DNA of 64,000 bases from Scleromatobacter humisilvae (GCF_023231945.1 NZ_JAJLJH010000012.1:62001-126000); one strand, 5' to 3'. Shown: positions 1-8,670, counted from the first letter of the stretch. A program made the numbers and translations. Notes: a model not told the origin generated them from the letters alone.

Positions 1-1
1 C

Positions 2-865
2 TCGTCGATGCAGGCCGTGCACATCGCCGCCGCGCAGATCGAGGCTGGCATAGGCGACGCGTTCCTGTGCGCCGGCGTCGAGTCGATGACGATGGTGCCG
101 CAAGGCGGCTTGAGCTTCTCGCCGAACCCGCAGTTGCAGGCCACGACCGACGCCTACATCTCGATGGGCGAGACCGCCGAGAACGTCGCGCAGCGCTGGA
201 ACGTCAGCCGCGCCGACCAGGAGGCGCTTGCCGTGGACTCGCACCGCAAGGCCGCCGAGGCGCGCGCGCAGGGCCGGCTGCGCGACGAGATCGTGCCCAT
301 CGTGACCGACGACGGCAGCGTGGTCTCCGAGGATGGCTGCATCCGGCCGACCACCTCGCTCGAGGCGCTCGCCGCGCTGCGCCCGGCGTTCCGGCCGGAC
401 GGCGTCGTGACCGCGGGCACGTCCTCGCCGCTGACCGACGGCGCCGCGGCGGTGCTGGTCACCAGCGATGCCTTCGCGCAGGCGCACGGCCTGCAGCCGC
501 TGGCGCGCATCCGCTCGTTCGCCACGGTCGGGGTCGATCCGGCGATCATGGGCATCGGGCCGATCCCGGCCACGCGCAAGGCGCTCGCGCGCGCGGGCCT
601 GGCGGTCGGCGATCTGGACGTGGTGGAGATCAACGAGGCCTTCGGATCACAGGCGCTGGCCTGCATCCGGGAGCTCGGGCTCGACATGTCGACCGTCAAC
701 CTCGACGGCGGCGGCATGGCCATCGGCCACCCGCTCGGCGCCACCGGCGCGCGCATCACCGGCAAGGCGGCCGCGCTGCTCGTGCGCGAGAAGGGACGCT
801 ACGCGCTCAGCACGCAGTGCATCGGCGGCGGGCAGGGCATCGCGACCGTCCTCGAACGGCTGTAG
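2..865 (+). CDS. Acetyl-CoA C-acyltransferase (thiolase), C-terminal part
   Basis: Thiolase that makes or cleaves a beta-ketoacyl-CoA, in fatty-acid beta-oxidation or a similar pathway. The window opens inside the gene: the first residues (SSMQAVHIAAAQIEAG) sit just after where the family's acylated active-site Cys would be, so the N-terminal ~90-100 residues are outside. Visible family signatures are MGIGPIPATRKAL, NEAFGSQA, the catalytic His in GHPLGATGAR near the end, and the second catalytic Cys in STQCIGGGQG just before the C-terminus. The last 287 residues are intact and end in TAG. The downstream neighbour is on the opposite strand, so this gene ends its unit. The exact substrate (FadA-like or PcaF-like) cannot be told from this part. 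Confidence 0.93.
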   Translation, partial: SSMQAVHIAAAQIEAGIGDAFLCAGVESMTMVPQGGLSFSPNPQLQATTDAYISMGETAENVAQRWNVSRADQEALAVDSHRKAAEARAQGRLRDEIVPIVTDDGSVVSEDGCIRPTTSLEALAALRPAFRPDGVVTAGTSSPLTDGAAAVLVTSDAFAQAHGLQPLARIRSFATVGVDPAIMGIGPIPATRKALARAGLAVGDLDVVEINEAFGSQALACIRELGLDMSTVNLDGGGMAIGHPLGATGARITGKAAALLVREKGRYALSTQCIGGGQGIATVLERL

Positions 866-916
866 CCCGCCCGCCGTCGGCGTCCGCCCGGCCGCAGCCG
901 GGCAGCCGCGGCAAGC

Positions 917-1114
917 TCAGTTGCCGCCCTTCTTGTCCGGCATCGTTTCCGGATTCGTGGCCGACGCGGCGGGGTGGCGCGCCTTGGCGGCCTTGAGCTT
1001 CTGGGACAGCTTGTGCTTGGCGGGTGCCGAGGCGCCGTCGGCGGCGGATGCCTGGGCGAACGCGGCGCCCGAGACGAGCGCCAGGGATGCCACGAGGGCG
1101 ATGGACTTGATCAT
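917..1114 (-). CDS. Small secreted basic protein, 65 aa
   Basis: Function not recognised. The start ATG at 1114 has a good ribosome-binding site (AAGGAA) seven bases upstream and gives a clear signal peptide: MIKS, a hydrophobic core, then cleavage after AAFA near residue 20. The mature peptide is about 45 residues, rich in Ala, Lys and Pro, with no Cys and a KKGGN tail. A longer reading upstream of this ATG lacks coding character. It converges on the thiolase gene. Probably a small periplasmic protein of the kind common in Burkholderiales; role unknown. Confidence 0.7.
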   Translation of the reverse strand: MIKSIALVASLALVSGAAFAQASAADGASAPAKHKLSQKLKAAKARHPAASATNPETMPDKKGGN

Positions 1115-1329
1115 GTGGATTCCTTTTCGAGAGCGGATACGAGTTGGATGGTGCGGGCGTCCATTCGCCCGGCGCGCTCGAGCATAGGCGCTTCGGGCGG
1201 CCAAATGAAGTCGGTGCCCTGCTGGACGAACGGTAGTGTGCCTATCGCGCAACGCTCAGCGCTGGCTTCCCCCGTGGATTCAGGCCGAGGCAGGTCGCCA
1301 TCGGGTGGGTCGCCGACGCAGAGAACTGG

Positions 1330-1363
1330 AAAAAGCCCCGCGGTTCCTGCGAACGGCGGGGCT
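1330..1363 (-). terminator. Intrinsic terminator of the 1383-1751 gene
   Basis: On the minus strand an 8-bp perfect stem (AGCCCCGC / GCGGGGCT, arms 1356-1363 and 1334-1341) is followed directly by five T residues (A at 1330-1334 on the plus strand). It lies about 20 bases past the stop of the 122-residue minus-strand gene. Confidence 0.75.
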
Positions 1364-1382
1364 TGGCGGCGGGGCCCGGGCG

Positions 1383-1751
1383 TCAGGCCGCGACGGTGGC
1401 GTCCTGGTCGACGTCGCCGGCGGTGGCGGGATCGACCGATGCGGCGTCGGCGTTCGACGGGCTGGCCGCGCCGCCGTCGCCATCCGACTCGGAGGCCTTC
1501 GCCAGCGAGTCCGGCGCGTTCGCGCCCAGTTGGTCCAGCGTCAGGCCGTTGGACATCCTGCCGGATGCATCGTAGGTCGACGAGCCGGGTGGCGTGCCCT
1601 TGCCCAACGTCACGACAACGTCGGGGCCGGCGGCGACCAGGCTGCTGCCAGGCGCGGCGTCGCCAGGGTCGCTGCTGGAGGAACGCAGTTGGCGGTCGAA
1701 GGCGGCGGCCGCGGCGTACGGGTCGCTCGCGCCGGCCGGTGAAATCATCAT
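1383..1751 (-). CDS. Hypothetical low-complexity protein, 122 aa
   Basis: Not recognised. The chosen start is the first of two ATGs (MMISPAGASDPYAAAAAF), preceded by AGGAG at good spacing; the longer reading to 1883 lacks a ribosome-binding site. The protein is rich in Ala, Ser, Asp and Gly with no membrane segment or Cys, and the C-terminal half is acidic (repeated DGDGG, DPATAGDVDQD), suggesting a largely disordered protein. A terminator follows it immediately, so it is a single-gene unit. The presence of RBS, biased codons and terminator supports a real gene. Confidence 0.6.
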   Translation of the reverse strand: MMISPAGASDPYAAAAAFDRQLRSSSSDPGDAAPGSSLVAAGPDVVVTLGKGTPPGSSTYDASGRMSNGLTLDQLGANAPDSLAKASESDGDGGAASPSNADAASVDPATAGDVDQDATVAA

Positions 1752-1971
1752 GGGCAACTCCTGGAGACAGAGGGTTGTCGTTGATCGACCGCTGCGGCCC
1801 GGACCTTGAAGGCCCAACGCCTCGCGAAGCTGAAGCGTTCTTGAATCCGCGCCCTTGAGCTCATCCATGTGTGCAGATGTCACGCCGCGTGCATCAACTC
1901 GTTACAGCCGCGCAGGGAGCTGACGATAACGGCTCATCGCGGTTCTGCCGCCCCCACCAGCCGTCGCCACC

Positions 1972-2202
1972 ATGAACAAGCAACTGACTTCTTCGTCCGC
2001 CCCTCGCGTCGAGTGGGAACTGCTGCCCTCGCTGCTGAACATGCTGGGCCACCGCCGCACGCGCGCCCAGCCCGCATGGCTGGAGACCATGCCGTCGGAG
2101 CTGGACGTGGTCGAGCCCTCGGGCCCGTTCCAGGAGGTGCTGCCGGGCCTGGTGATGCGCGAGGTGCGCGAACCCGACATCTTCCAGATTTTCTTCGGCT
2201 GA
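1972..2202 (+). CDS. Hypothetical protein, 76 aa
   Basis: Not recognised. A 76-residue soluble protein beginning MNKQLTSSS and ending PDIFQIFFG, with G or C in nearly all third codon positions, which is the main support that it is coding. No signal peptide or membrane segment is seen. The ribosome-binding site is weak. It is followed after about 90 bases by a GC-rich hairpin and then by the ParB-like gene, so it is probably its own transcription unit. Confidence 0.55.
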   Translation: MNKQLTSSSAPRVEWELLPSLLNMLGHRRTRAQPAWLETMPSELDVVEPSGPFQEVLPGLVMREVREPDIFQIFFG

Positions 2203-2292
2203 CCTCGCGCGGCGCGCGCGCGTGACGCGTGCGCGCCGCTTCAGTCGCATGAAAGGCGGGCGTCGGCCATTCGATGGCTCGGCCTCACAATC

Positions 2293-2316
2293 GAAGCCCC
2301 GCAACTCCGGGGCTTC
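2293..2316 (+). terminator. Hairpin, probable terminator of the 76-aa gene
   Basis: Perfect 9-bp stem GAAGCCCCG (2293-2301) and CGGGGCTTC (2308-2316) with a 6-base loop. The following bases are only moderately T-rich (GTCCTTTC), so termination strength is uncertain. Confidence 0.5.
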
Positions 2317-2346
2317 GTCCTTTCGGGGACGCGGCTCGTCGCGTCC

Positions 2347-2985
2347 ATGTCGCCCACCACGCACCACCACTTCGTCGACGCCAAGCTGCTCGATCTCCAC
2401 CCCACGCAGATGACCGCGGGCTTCGCGGAGGTGGCGCTCAAGCGGCGCGAATGGGGCGGACTGTCGAAGAAGGATCGCAAGCAGCTGCTGGCCTCGCACT
2501 GGTTTCCCGCGGTGCTCGGGCCGCGCGGGCGCAGCTACATCGTCGACCACCATCACCTGGGCCTCGCGCTGCACGAGGAAGGCGTGGAGCGCGTCAAGCT
2601 GATGGTGCTGGACGACCTGTCCTACCTCGCGCCCACGATCTTCTGGCGCGTGATGGAGCAGCGCAACTGGGTGCATCCGTTCGACGCCACCGGCAAGCGC
2701 CGCCCCTACACCGACATCCCGGCGCGCATCACCGATCTCGTCGACGACCCGCACCGTAGCCTCGCCGGCATGCTGCGCAGCGCCGGCGGCTTCGCCAAGG
2801 ACACCTCGCCGTTCGCCGAGTTCCTCTGGGCCGACTACCTGCGGCCGCACATCCCGCGCGCGCAGATTCGCAAGACCATCGACGTCGCGCTGCGCGAGGC
2901 CCAGGGCCTGGCCAAGAGCCCGCTGGCGCGCTACCTGCCGGGATGGAGCGGCGTGATGGTGGTGCCGCCCGACGCGCGCAAATGA
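2347..2985 (+). CDS. ParB-like nuclease-family protein, 212 aa
   Basis: Resembles the putative ParB-like nuclease family (the PF08857 type): a single-domain protein with the signature around YIVDHHHLGLAL (residues ~59-70), an upstream KKDRKQLLASHWFPAV segment, and a C-terminal half with alternating charged helices. Length is normal for that family. No DNA-binding helix-turn-helix like that of true chromosome-partitioning ParB is evident, so a partitioning role is not supported; the biochemical role of the family is poorly known. Its TGA overlaps the ATG of the SulP transporter (ATGA), so the two are translationally coupled. Confidence 0.75.
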   Translation: MSPTTHHHFVDAKLLDLHPTQMTAGFAEVALKRREWGGLSKKDRKQLLASHWFPAVLGPRGRSYIVDHHHLGLALHEEGVERVKLMVLDDLSYLAPTIFWRVMEQRNWVHPFDATGKRRPYTDIPARITDLVDDPHRSLAGMLRSAGGFAKDTSPFAEFLWADYLRPHIPRAQIRKTIDVALREAQGLAKSPLARYLPGWSGVMVVPPDARK

Positions 2986-4598
2986 CGGCGGCCGACGACA
3001 CGCGACGCGGGGTCGCGGCCGATCTGGTCGCCGGCGTCTCGATGGCCGGCCTGCTGCTGCCGGAAGCCGTCGCCTATTCGGGCATCGCGGGCCTGCCGCC
3101 CCAGGCGGGCGTGCTGGCCCTGTTCGCGGGGCTGCTGGTCTACGGCTTCATCGGGCGTTCGCGCTTCGCGATCGTGTCGGCGACGTCGTCGTCCGCCGCG
3201 GTGCTGGGCGCGGCGACGTTGTCGCTCGCCGGGCACGACGCGGCGCTGCGTGCCGCGCTGGCCGCGGGCCTGGTGCTGGCGACCGGCCTCGCGTTCCTCG
3301 CCGCGGGCGCGGCGCGGCTCGGCTCGATCTGCAGCTTCATCTCCAAGCCGGTGCTGCGGGGCTTCTCGTTCGGCCTCGCGTTGGTGATCATCCTCAAGCA
3401 GCTGCCCAACCTCACGAGCACGCATCCGGACGCCGGCACCGCGCCGGCCTTCGCGTGGCAGTTGCTGGCCGCGCTGCCGCAGTGGAACTGGAGCGCGATG
3501 GCGTTGGGCCTCGCGTCGCTGGTCGCCTTGAAGCTGCTGGCACGCCTGCCCAAGCTGCCGGGCGCGCTGCTGGTGATCGCCGCGGGCATCGGCGCGGCGC
3601 AGGCGCTGGGCCTGGGCGCGCGCGGCGTCGCGGTGGTCGGCAGGATCGACCTCGCGTTGTCGGCGCCGTCGTTGCCGGCCTTGTCGCAGGGCCAGTGGAT
3701 CAGCCTCGCGGAGCTGTCGCTCGCGCTGGTGCTGCTCGTCTTCGCCGAGAGCTACGGCGCCATCCGCACGATGGCGTTCAAGCATGGCGACGCCGTCGAT
3801 CCGAACCGCGACCTGTTCGCGTTCGGCGTGTCGAACCTGCTGTCCGGCCTGATCCACGGACTGCCGGTGGGCGCGGGTTTCTCGGCGACGGCGGCCAACG
3901 AGGCGGCCGGCGCGACAAGCCGCAAGTCGGCCTGGATCGCCGGCCTCGTCGTGCTCGCGCTGGTGCTGGCATGCCTGCCGTGGATCGAGCTGACGCCCCA
4001 GCCGGTGCTGGCCGCGGTGGTGATCCATGCGGTGTCGCACACGCTGTCGCTGTCCGCGTTCAGGCCGTACTTCGCGTGGCGGCGCGATCGCTTCGTGGTG
4101 GTGGCGGCGGCGGTCGCGGTGGTCGCGCTCGGCGTGTTGAACGGCTTGCTCGCGGGCATCGCGATCAGCCTGGCGATGACGCTGCGCGGGTTGTCGGAGC
4201 CGCGCATCTCGCAGCTGGGCCGCAAGGGTGGCGGGCACGACTACCTCAACCTGGCGCACGACGGCGTCGTCGCCGTGCCCGGCGTGCTGATCCTGAGGCC
4301 CGAGGCGCCGCTGTTCTTCGCCAACGTCGAGCGCATGCTCGCCGAGATGCGGCACCGCATCGCCGAGAACGCCCCGCGCGCCTTCGTGCTGAGCCTGGAG
4401 GAGACGCCCGATCTCGACGGCACCACCATCGAGGCCCTGGCCGCGTTCACGGCGGAGCAGGGCGCCGCGGGCCGCATCACGGTGCTTGCGCGGCTGAAGG
4501 ACCCGGTGCTCGAGCTGCTGCAACGCGCGATGGCCGGGCAGGCGTCCACCCGGCTCGAGGCCGGCAGCGTCGACGACGCGGTGTCGTCGCTCGTGTAG
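2982..4598 (+). CDS. SulP-family anion transporter with STAS domain, 538 aa
   Basis: Inner-membrane SulP (SLC26) transporter, expected to carry sulfate, bicarbonate or another anion. Residues ~10-410 hold a run of hydrophobic helices with the SulP N-terminal signature (GLLLPEAVAYSGIAGLPPQAGV near the start) and the SATSSSAAVLGAATLSLAG stretch; residues ~425-530 form a cytoplasmic STAS domain (VLILRPEAPLFFANVERM; DLDGTTIEAL). The start is the ATG overlapping the stop of the ParB-like gene; a longer in-frame reading from 2943 would extend further into that gene and is not needed. The substrate cannot be read from sequence. Confidence 0.9.
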   Translation: MTAADDTRRGVAADLVAGVSMAGLLLPEAVAYSGIAGLPPQAGVLALFAGLLVYGFIGRSRFAIVSATSSSAAVLGAATLSLAGHDAALRAALAAGLVLATGLAFLAAGAARLGSICSFISKPVLRGFSFGLALVIILKQLPNLTSTHPDAGTAPAFAWQLLAALPQWNWSAMALGLASLVALKLLARLPKLPGALLVIAAGIGAAQALGLGARGVAVVGRIDLALSAPSLPALSQGQWISLAELSLALVLLVFAESYGAIRTMAFKHGDAVDPNRDLFAFGVSNLLSGLIHGLPVGAGFSATAANEAAGATSRKSAWIAGLVVLALVLACLPWIELTPQPVLAAVVIHAVSHTLSLSAFRPYFAWRRDRFVVVAAAVAVVALGVLNGLLAGIAISLAMTLRGLSEPRISQLGRKGGGHDYLNLAHDGVVAVPGVLILRPEAPLFFANVERMLAEMRHRIAENAPRAFVLSLEETPDLDGTTIEALAAFTAEQGAAGRITVLARLKDPVLELLQRAMAGQASTRLEAGSVDDAVSSLV

Positions 4599-4696
4599 GC
4601 CAACGCCGCATACGGACGCTCCAAGCCCCCGGCGGCGGCCGGCGGGACCCTCGATTGCCGACAGTGGGGGTCGTTTCAATGTTTGGAGAACACCAA

Positions 4697-5101
4697 ATGA
4701 ACAAGTCTCTCGCCACCTTCCTGGCCACCGCAGCCGCCGCCACGCTCAGCATGGGCGCCTACGCCCAGACGACCGACACGCCGGCCCCCGGCACGCCCGG
4801 CACCACCACCACCACCACGGTGACGACCGAAACCACCGAGACCAAGCTCGTGCCCGCCCCGGGCCTGTCGCACTCGGAAGCCAAGGACGCGAAGATCATG
4901 TCCACGGCCGACTACAAGGCGCGCAAGAACATCGCCGAGGCCAACCACGACCTGAACAAGGCCGACTGCAAGGTCAGCACCGATGGCGCCGTCAAGCGCG
5001 CCTGCGAGGCGGATGCGCGCGCGCAGGAAAAGAAGGACAAGGCCGATGCCAAGCTGATCCACAAGCAGGAAACGCAGGACATCAACGCCGTGACCAAGTA
5101 A
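4697..5101 (+). CDS. Secreted Thr-rich protein, 134 aa
   Basis: Exported protein of unknown function. The start ATG at 4697 has GGAG upstream and gives a standard signal peptide ending MGAYAQ near residue 21. A Thr-rich linker follows (runs of TTTTTT and TTETTETK, residues ~27-50), then a charged Lys/Ala/Asp-rich helical region (residues ~60-134) with two Cys (NKADCK, KRACEAD) that could form one disulfide. A strong intrinsic terminator follows. Similar signal-peptide-plus-helical proteins in betaproteobacteria are annotated only as hypothetical. Confident that it is coding and exported; function unknown. Confidence 0.75.
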   Translation: MNKSLATFLATAAAATLSMGAYAQTTDTPAPGTPGTTTTTTVTTETTETKLVPAPGLSHSEAKDAKIMSTADYKARKNIAEANHDLNKADCKVSTDGAVKRACEADARAQEKKDKADAKLIHKQETQDINAVTK

Positions 5102-5150
5102 GACCTTGCGGCGGACGACGGCCTCGCGCCGTCGACGCCGCGAAGGCAAC

Positions 5151-5184
5151 GGCCCCGCGGATCGCGAGATCCCGGGGCCTTCTT
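5151..5184 (+). terminator. Intrinsic terminator after the Thr-rich secreted protein
   Basis: Two-part stem: outer GGCCCC (5151-5156) with GGGGCC (5174-5179), inner GGATC (5159-5163) with GATCC (5168-5172) around a GCGA tetraloop, then TTCTT (5180-5184). Confidence 0.72.
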
Positions 5185-5207
5185 GCGTGCGCTGGCGCGG
5201 CACGTGG

Positions 5208-5229
5208 AAAAGGCTCCCGCGGGAGCCTT
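5208..5229 (-). terminator. Intrinsic terminator of the ferritin-like gene
   Basis: Perfect palindrome with arms AAGGCTCCC (5210-5218) and GGGAGCCTT (5221-5229). Read on the minus strand it runs into TTTT (5211-5208), 20 bases past the stop of the ferritin-like gene. Confidence 0.75.
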
Positions 5230-5248
5230 GTCGCGGTGCGGCGCCGGC

Positions 5249-5797
5249 TTACTTGTCCAGCCAGTCGCTCAGTTCCTCGGCGTGTTCCTGCTCCTGCGAC
5301 AGGATGTGCTCGATGATGCGACGCGTCGTCGAGTCCTTGTCGCCGATCAGCCGGGCCATCTGCGTGTAGGCCTCGATCGCGACGCGTTCGGCGACGAGGT
5401 TGGCGCGGATCATCGCCTTCAGGTCCTTCGACTCGTCGTAGTCGGCATGGCTGCGCTGCAGCAGCGACGCGGGGTTGAAGTCGGGCTCGCCCCCGAGCTG
5501 CACGATGCGCTCGGCGATCATGTCGGCGTGTTCCGTCTCCTCGTTCGCGTGGACCAGGAACTCCTCGGCGATCGCCGGCGACGCCAGGCCCTTGGCGGTG
5601 AAGTGATGGCGCTTGTAGCGCATGATGCAGACGAGCTCGGTGGCCAGCGAGTCGTTGAGGAGCTTGATGATGTCCTGGCGCCATTCGCCGCCGTAGGCGG
5701 GCGTGATCGCGCCCTTCTCGAGGTTGTTCTTCGCGGCGTCGAGGGCGCCCTGATCGAGCTTCAGGGGGACGTGCTGCGCGCTTGTTTTATCGGACAT
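5249..5797 (-). CDS. Ferritin-like (bacterioferritin/Dps-type) diiron protein, 182 aa
   Basis: Cytoplasmic four-helix ferritin-like protein expected to bind iron and protect against oxidative damage. The pattern of diiron ligands is complete: Glu in LATELVCIMRY, ExxH in EETEH, Glu in VAERVAIEAY, and a second ExxH in SQEQEH. It resembles the bacterioferritin-domain group often called Dps-like. The start ATG at 5797 is chosen because AAGAAGG lies just upstream; the longer reading through 5995 has no coding character. It is divergent from the D-2-hydroxyacid dehydrogenase and closes with its own terminator, so it is monocistronic. Confidence 0.88.
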   Translation of the reverse strand: MSDKTSAQHVPLKLDQGALDAAKNNLEKGAITPAYGGEWRQDIIKLLNDSLATELVCIMRYKRHHFTAKGLASPAIAEEFLVHANEETEHADMIAERIVQLGGEPDFNPASLLQRSHADYDESKDLKAMIRANLVAERVAIEAYTQMARLIGDKDSTTRRIIEHILSQEQEHAEELSDWLDK

Positions 5798-5969
5798 GGC
5801 TGGCCTTCTTGGGTGAGGGGAGTTGATCTGCTCCGCCATGGCAAACGGGATGCCACGCGGCGCCCCGGGTACGCGACGTGCGCCCCGCAGGGCTTGCCGC
5901 AAGACCGTGGCCGCACGCGCCCCCGGGCTTGCGACTACAGTCGGCCGCATCACAGGCAGGAGAACGTCC

Positions 5970-6932
5970 ATGGGTTCCAGCAACAAGCCCGTCACCGTCG
6001 CCGTGCTCGACGACTACCAGGGCGCCGCGCTGCGCCTGGCCGACTGGTCGGCGCTCGACGGCCGCGCCGCGGTCACCGTCTTCAACGACCATCTCGCCGA
6101 CACCGACGCCGTCGTCGAACGCCTGAAGGGCTTCGAGGTGCTGTGCGTGATGCGCGAGCGCACGCCGCTTCCGCGCGCGACGCTGGAACGCCTGCCCAGG
6201 CTGAAGCTGATCGTGTCGACCGGCGCGCGCAACGCGGCCATCGACACGGCCGCGGCCGCCGAGCGCGGCGTCGCGGTCGCGTTCACCGGCTACACGTCGG
6301 CACCGACCATCGAGATGACCTGGGCGCTGATCCTCGCGGCGAGCCGCCACATCGTCGCCGAGAACCTTGCGTTCCGGCGCGGCGGCTGGCAGCAGGGCGT
6401 GGGCGTCGGCCTGGCCGGCAAGACGCTGGGCGTGCTGGGACTCGGGCGCGTCGGCGGCGCGGTCGCGGAGGTGGGCGGGCTGTTCGGCATGAAGGTGCTG
6501 ACCTGGAGTCCGAACATGACGCCCGAGCGCGCGGCCGAACGCGGGGCGACGGCGGTCAGCAAGGAAGACCTGCTGCGCAGGTCCGACGTGCTGACCATCC
6601 ACATGGTGCTCAGCCCGAAGACGCGCGGCCTGATCGGCGCCGACGAACTCGCGCTGATGAAGACCAGCAGCCTGCTCGTCAACACCTCGCGCGGGCCGCT
6701 GGTCGACGAGGCGGCGCTCGTCTCGGCGCTGACCTCGCGCAAGATCGCGATGGCCGCGCTCGACGTCTTCGACATTGAGCCGCTGCCGGCCGACCATCCG
6801 TTCCGCTCGCTGGACAACGTGCTGGGCACGCCGCACATCGGCTACGTGGCCGACGACCTGTATCGCGTCTTCTTCGGCGACACCGTCAAGGCCGTGGACG
6901 CCTGGCTCGCCGAGCGCGCGAAGGCCGGCTGA
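5970..6932 (+). CDS. D-2-hydroxyacid dehydrogenase family protein, 320 aa
   Basis: NAD(P)-dependent oxidoreductase of the D-isomer-specific 2-hydroxyacid dehydrogenase family. The NAD-binding glycine motif GLGRVG is at residues 157-162, the catalytic Arg is R241 in NTSRGPLVDE, the Glu is E270 in FDIEPLP, and the catalytic His is H289 in GTPHIGY. Length is normal. The start ATG at 5970 has AGGAG at proper spacing. Its stop overlaps the ATG of the lipoprotein hydrolase (TGATG), so the two form an operon. The substrate is not readable; close relatives are annotated as phosphoglycerate dehydrogenase-like or hydroxypyruvate reductase-like. Confidence 0.9.
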   Translation: MGSSNKPVTVAVLDDYQGAALRLADWSALDGRAAVTVFNDHLADTDAVVERLKGFEVLCVMRERTPLPRATLERLPRLKLIVSTGARNAAIDTAAAAERGVAVAFTGYTSAPTIEMTWALILAASRHIVAENLAFRRGGWQQGVGVGLAGKTLGVLGLGRVGGAVAEVGGLFGMKVLTWSPNMTPERAAERGATAVSKEDLLRRSDVLTIHMVLSPKTRGLIGADELALMKTSSLLVNTSRGPLVDEAALVSALTSRKIAMAALDVFDIEPLPADHPFRSLDNVLGTPHIGYVADDLYRVFFGDTVKAVDAWLAERAKAG

Positions 6933-8152
6933 TGGGGCGGGGACGTCGCGCCGCCGCCATCGCGCTGGGCGTGGCGGGGGCGCTGGCCGCGGCGATCGCG
7001 CTGACGCTCGCCGGTTGCCAGTCCTTCGGCGAGCACGCCAGCGGCGAGCGCCTGGCGCGCATGCGGCAGTCGCCCGAGTGGCGGGGCGACCAGTTCCAGA
7101 ACCCGCAGCCGATGTGGAGCGACATGCGCGACGCGCTGATGCGCGCCTTCACGGGCGGCCCCGACGTCGAGCCGGTCGCGCCGGTGCCGGTCGCGCGCAC
7201 CGATCCCGCGGCACTGGCCATCGCGCCCGCCAGCGGCCTGCGCGTCACGTGGTTCGGGCATTCGTCGATGCTGATCGAGATCGACGGCGTCCGCCTGCTC
7301 ACCGACCCGATCTGGAGCGAGCGCGCCTCGCCGGTCGACTGGATCGGCCCGCATCGCTGGTATCCTCCGACGATCGCGCTGGACGACCTGCCGCGGGTCG
7401 ACGCGGTGCTGATCTCGCACGACCACTACGACCATCTCGACTGGCCCACCATCGTCGCGATGCGATCGTGGAAGAACGTCTTCATCGTGCCGCTGGGCGT
7501 CGGCGCGCACCTGCAGCGCTGGGGCATCGCGCCGGAGCGCATCGTCGAACTCGACTGGTGGCAACCCGCGCGCGTGGGCGCGCTCGCGCTCACGCTGGTG
7601 CCCGCGCGTCACGCGTCCGGGCGCGTGAGCGGGCGCAGCGACCAGACGCTGTGGGGCGGCTTCGCGCTGGTGGGCGCGCGGCACCGCGTCTACTACTCGG
7701 GCGACACGGGCCTGTTCGACGCGATGGCCCAGATCGGCCAGCGCTTCGGTCCGTTCGATGTCGCGATGATCGAGGCCGGCCAGTACGACGCCGACTGGCC
7801 CGACTGGCACCTGGGGCCCGAGCAATCGGTGCTGTCGGCGCAGCGCGTGGGCGCGAAGGCGTTGATCCCGGTGCACTGGGGGCTGTTCCGGCTGGCGCAT
7901 CACGGCTGGACGGAGCCGGTCGAGCGTGTGCTCGCGGCCGCGCGCTGCAGCGACATGCCCGTCCTCACGCCGCGGCCGGGCCAGCCCATCGAGCCGACTG
8001 CGCTGAAGCCGGGCGACTCGACGCGCTGGTGGCCGGATGCGCGCTGGGCGACCGCGGCGCAGAAGCCCATCGTCGCGACCACCGATGGCGTCGACAGCCA
8101 TCGCGTCGCGCTGCCGCAGTGTCCGGCGGCGCCTCAGGTCAGCGAGCGATAG
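6932..8152 (+). CDS. Lipoprotein metallo-beta-lactamase-fold hydrolase (RomA/UlaG/NAPE-PLD-like), 406 aa
   Basis: Membrane-anchored MBL-fold hydrolase. The N-terminus is a lipoprotein signal with lipobox LAGC (Cys29). The fold is marked by TWFGHSSMLIEIDG at ~106-119, the metal-binding HDHYDH at residues 163-168, a further His in VPARHASGR, Asp in YYSGDTGLFD and a late His in IPVHWG. This order matches the RomA/UlaG/NAPE-PLD-like branch, many of whose members act on phospholipid or lactone-type substrates. It is coupled to the upstream dehydrogenase by a TGATG junction. Its last 19 bases overlap the 3' end of the convergent GNAT gene. Confidence 0.85.
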   Translation: MGRGRRAAAIALGVAGALAAAIALTLAGCQSFGEHASGERLARMRQSPEWRGDQFQNPQPMWSDMRDALMRAFTGGPDVEPVAPVPVARTDPAALAIAPASGLRVTWFGHSSMLIEIDGVRLLTDPIWSERASPVDWIGPHRWYPPTIALDDLPRVDAVLISHDHYDHLDWPTIVAMRSWKNVFIVPLGVGAHLQRWGIAPERIVELDWWQPARVGALALTLVPARHASGRVSGRSDQTLWGGFALVGARHRVYYSGDTGLFDAMAQIGQRFGPFDVAMIEAGQYDADWPDWHLGPEQSVLSAQRVGAKALIPVHWGLFRLAHHGWTEPVERVLAAARCSDMPVLTPRPGQPIEPTALKPGDSTRWWPDARWATAAQKPIVATTDGVDSHRVALPQCPAAPQVSER

Positions 8153-8670
8153 AAATACGTCGTCGCGCACTCGCCGCCCGCGGGCAACAGTGCGTAGCGC
8201 GGGATCGTGCCGGCGGCCTGCCAGCCCAGGCGCGCATAGAGACGGGCGGCGGTGTCGTCGGCCGTGTCGAGGACCAGCAGGGTCTTGCCCTCGGCGAGCG
8301 CCTCGCGCTCGGCCGCGCGCATCAACGCCGCGCCCGCGCCCTGGCGGCGCGCGCGCCGGTGCACCAGCATCTTGGCGACGTCGGCGCGATGCGGCTGGTT
8401 CTCGGGTTGGGCCAGGATCACCTGCACGGTGCCGACGATGCCTTGCGCGTCCTCGGCCAGCAGCAGCACGCGCTCGCCGCGCGCGACGCCGTCGGCGACG
8501 CTGCGCCAGAAGGCGAGCGCCTTGTCGCGCGTCATCGGCAGCATGAAGCTGACCGATGCGCCGCCGTCGACGCAGTCGATCAGCACGTCGGCCAGCGCCT
8601 CGATCTCGGCGTCGCTGACGGACGTGGCGCGACGCACGTCAAGGGTAGAGGCTGGGACGCTGCTCGCCAT
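8134..8670 (-). CDS. GNAT-family N-acetyltransferase, 178 aa
   Basis: Cytoplasmic acetyltransferase using acetyl-CoA. The acetyl-CoA pyrophosphate-binding loop is RRARRQGAGAAL (residues ~104-115), preceded by the beta-strand VAKMLVHR and followed by the LLVLDTADDTAARLYARLGW stretch typical of GNATs. The start ATG at 8670 has GGAG upstream and lies inside the 3' end of the XRE-cupin gene (32-base overlap), so the two are co-expressed. Pairing of a cupin-type XRE regulator with a GNAT is common and suggests the acetyltransferase is a regulated target; the acceptor is unknown. Confidence 0.85.
   Translation of the reverse strand: MASSVPASTLDVRRATSVSDAEIEALADVLIDCVDGGASVSFMLPMTRDKALAFWRSVADGVARGERVLLLAEDAQGIVGTVQVILAQPENQPHRADVAKMLVHRRARRQGAGAALMRAAEREALAEGKTLLVLDTADDTAARLYARLGWQAAGTIPRYALLPAGGECATTYFYRSLT

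Noticed and set aside
2347-2985. Chromosome-partitioning ParB
   Set aside because: No ParA partner, no parS-like site and no HTH; it matches the short ParB-like nuclease family instead.
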